The translations under genes and the position numbers were made by a program. From Epiperipatus broadwayi (Eukaryota; Onychophora; Udeonychophora; Euonychophora; Peripatidae): DNA of 64,000 nucleotides. Positions 61,591 through 64,000 of the stretch are shown here, piece by piece (position 1 is the first letter of the stretch; every line of letters starts with the position of its first letter). The stretch is taken from the NCBI GenBank assembly GCA_028023455.1, contig JAQFVV010000028.1:629501-693500 (forward strand). Direction: 5' to 3'. The notes beneath the pieces were generated by a model. The model saw only the letters and a list, made by a program, of their open reading frames with translations, had not been told where the DNA came from and searched no databases.

Positions 61591-62084
61591 TCATTCTCAC
61601 ATTATTTAACCTATTTTTTCTTTATCTGAAGATATATGCTGAATGTAACTAAGCGGTGAACAAAAGCTTATATAATATAAATGCAAATGAAGTGATTTAA
61701 ATATTTAGCTAATCAATAGCTGCAGTTTAGCAGTGCTATCTAATCAACAATAATAAAACCTATCAATTATGGACTTTCTTTATCATCTCTTGTATGTATA
61801 CTTTTTATTACTGTATACACATGTAAAAGTATCACATGAATCTACCCAATCTATGTAGAATCTATATTTGATAAGCTAGAGAACCTTGCTTTCTACTCCA
61901 TGCACCATATAGACTTGGTATATGGAGCCATGCAAGTTCTAGGAGTATTGGTCAATAAAAAATAGTCAATTTTTTGGGGTGTTCGCAAGACGTTTGACCA
62001 CTGGAAGTGTTGAACCTTAAACTGTGATCTATATGACTTAAGGGCATCACTGACCACAAGCATTCATTAAAAGCCCATGTGGTT

Positions 62085-62450
62085 GATTTTATGATTCAGC
62101 GATAGATTCTGGACCACCAAGTCCATGAATTATAACTCCAACTGACATTTCTATTACTCAAACTTTTTGTGAACTCACACAGAGGCTAAACTCTCCATAC
62201 AGTAGTGCCACTCAGTGGAAGCCAGAGTAATAAATGGATGGAAGAATGTTTGTGCATAAAATCTCCATCTAGTGCCTACTCATCCAAAATCCCCAGTCTA
62301 GTTTCTAGCTTTTGGCTTTCATCGGTGAGGAGCTTTGGATCTGAGAGCATTGCATCTAGATCTTAGGATGTAATGTAATCCTCCAGCAGCATAAAGAATG
62401 ATTATCAGATTTTTATGAACTCCTGAACAATAAATCATTTGATTGTAATT
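62085..62450 (+). mobile_element. S1 SINE split by an F1 insertion
   Basis: The S1 head and body run 62090-62175 ('gattcagcgatagattctgg', 'caagtccatgaattataactcc', 'tcaaactttttgtgaactc'). An F1 arm follows (62178-62395: 'aaactctccatacagtag', 'gtaataaatggatgg', 'catcggtgaggagc', 'gtaatcctccagcag'). The S1 tail resumes at about 62405 ('gaactcctgaacaataaatc'). 'gaactc' occurs on both sides, which may be part of a target duplication. F1 moved after S1 at this site. Confidence 0.75.
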
Positions 62451-62454
62451 TTTT

Positions 62455-64000
62455 TTATGAATAAATATTATTACACAATAATTAACGATCGTAATCAGTT
62501 TTTGGCTTATTTTGGTGAGAAAGTGCAATTTTTCAATGTATTCACACATTTAAAACCTTGGATTCATATTTATTCAATCTAATAAATATGTTCTGTAGTT
62601 TAATAAATTTATAACTGAGGAAAGTAAAAAAATATCTAACTTTTGGCAGTTGAAAACACCTATTGCCTCAATTTGACATTGGTTGTTCATAACCTCTTGA
62701 ATAACTGACATATGCTAATTATTATTACTTGAAAAATGTTCTTTTCGATCAAACTAACTGCCTTACTTTTAGCAGGGACTAGTTTTGTGATTTGTTATGA
62801 AAAAACTTTTTATTAAGATTATATTAATTCAATAACTGCAGGGGAAGAGAACAAAAAAAACATTTCTGTTATCAGTACCAAACAGTCATTTGTTTGATAA
62901 ACATTATCCTTCACCCTTTCAACATATGGTTCGAGGTGACAGTAATTTTCTTAGTTAAAGTTTTGCTTCCAGTTTTAAAAAAAGAGCAGCAATTAGAAAA
63001 AATGTACCTCAGAAAAAAAGTTTTTCGCAGAAGTTAAAAGACAGTGTGAAAGTCTGAGTTCAAACCCCCTATATATTACATATTGGAGTGCAAGTATTTT
63101 TTAAAGCCTGTACAGTAGAAAAAAAGTAATATATTAAAATATTAAAGACAGGATAATAAATTAGCATGTTTTCTATGTGGATGTATTTATATTCTACGGA
63201 TTGTTTGATGTAATTATTGCAAAATTCATCTCTAGCGAATTATTACTTTAGAATTGGAATGACCACATTCGCTGGTGTGTAATAAGTTGCTACTGCTACA
63301 TAATTAAAGAAATACAATGTAAATGAAAGCATATGCATATGAATCACCAGGAAGATAGCCGTCACCCCATCTCCCAACTTTTGCTACTGATGCGTATGAT
63401 ATATGCAAACCAGTTTTCTGGCTTCCTTTTAATTTTTTGCAAGAATAGTTTATACGTAAAATTCGGTTTAAAATTTGCTTTTTTCAATATTAAAATATTT
63501 TTCTTCTCTTTCTGAAGGTCAATATTTATATGAGAAACACAAATGAAATAAATTAACCGCTGCGCTCGAAAAGATAAACAAGAGAAGGAAAAGTCGTCAT
63601 TAAGTTGATATTCATTTTTTTGATCCGCATTTTTGATTTTTTTTTTAATGTTATAATAATGACTTCCCAAATCAAGCATTTCTGTAATAATTGAAAAAGA
63701 AGGAATAACATTTTTTTAAAAAAAATTCAATGACAATTAAAAAAAAAATTAAACTACAGAATAGAGAAAAAAAGATTTAAAATATGATAGATGTTGAGAA
63801 TTTTATCGTACTTTTTTTTTCCATTTTTATGGAAAACTTGAAAAGGTTTTTCATTATATTTTTTTTCATAGAATATCGGAGTAGAATATGAACCGAAATG
63901 AAACATTTATGAATATTATTTTTAAACGTTTCTTATATATATAGAATAAGTTTTTAAAAGCACACAAAAAATAAACATTATTAGATAAAATGTAAGTATT
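62455..64000. other. AT-rich DNA with an F2 end fragment
   Basis: 63045-63110 ('gtgaaagtctgagttcaaacccc') is an F2 fragment. 63230-63450 is slightly less AT-rich and repeat-free, but overlapping frames on both strands there (63333-63515, 63362-63679) carry no motif. Confidence 0.4.

Noticed and set aside
63362-63679. 105-codon minus-strand frame
   Set aside because: Lys/Ile/Asn-rich, no motif, overlaps another frame on the other strand, and no splice or polyadenylation context.

Overview
This is an A+T-rich stretch (roughly 70% by eye) of a eukaryotic, animal nuclear genome. There are no operons and no convincing full-length genes, and long ORFs are absent. It is dense in dispersed repeats: tRNA-derived SINEs, decayed LINE reverse-transcriptase ends, a mariner-type transposase relic, a large set of foldback (inverted-repeat) elements, and microsatellites, including about 316 bp of pure tetranucleotide. 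The combination (short tRNA SINEs, LINE 3' ends with GAT-type tails, many foldbacks, very large non-coding spacing) fits a lophotrochozoan such as a cephalopod mollusc. That taxonomic call is inference from style, not from a marker gene.

Layout. 1-7 kb: an antisense LINE relic (605-1032), two SINE families and a near-perfect 82-bp-arm hairpin (2009-2227). 7-15 kb: mostly featureless AT-rich DNA with one possible promoter-like patch (8.75-9.12 kb) and a foldback at 11.7 kb. 15-26 kb: an antisense LINE relic, then a dense cluster of nested foldbacks (17.3-23.0 kb), an exact 111-bp tandem duplication (20387-20608) and a six-unit tandem array of a tRNA-like SINE (23.37-24.17 kb). 26-33 kb: a SINE with a clear 13-bp target-site duplication (26.85 kb), an inverted SINE dimer (28.27-28.69 kb) and one copy of a previously unnamed repeat of more than 2 kb (30.66-32.95 kb). 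33-39 kb: the tetranucleotide microsatellite, LINE relics and an old tandem repeat interrupted by a foldback. 38.95-39.22 kb (minus): the only host-gene candidate, a terminal exon with a 3' splice site, 73 codons encoding one membrane segment plus a polar tail, a stop and a polyadenylation signal. 40-50 kb: repeats, the mariner relic (41.70-42.60 kb), a 39-bp minisatellite that seems to have grown out of a SINE (45.6-46.3 kb) and a further LINE end. 50.5-52.9 kb: the second copy of the >2 kb repeat, inverted. 53.2-55.7 kb: four foldbacks in a row, two of them nearly perfect and so probably young. 56-64 kb: LINE relics, foldbacks, SINEs, then featureless AT-rich DNA.

Repeat family names used below are local labels: S1 = tRNA-like SINE ending in an 'aactttttataaact..caataaa' tail; S2 = SINE carrying 'ggtcagtaaatgg'; S3 = short tRNA-like SINE with poly(A); F1 = foldback with 'ctctccatacagtag'; F2 = foldback with 'gtgctggtttagca'; F3 = foldback with 'cacaatcttat'; F4 = foldback with 'gccatctagtg'; D1 = the >2 kb dispersed repeat. 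The main biological theme is inverted-repeat DNA. Many unrelated families have independently become foldbacks, so any transcript through this region could fold into long double-stranded RNA.
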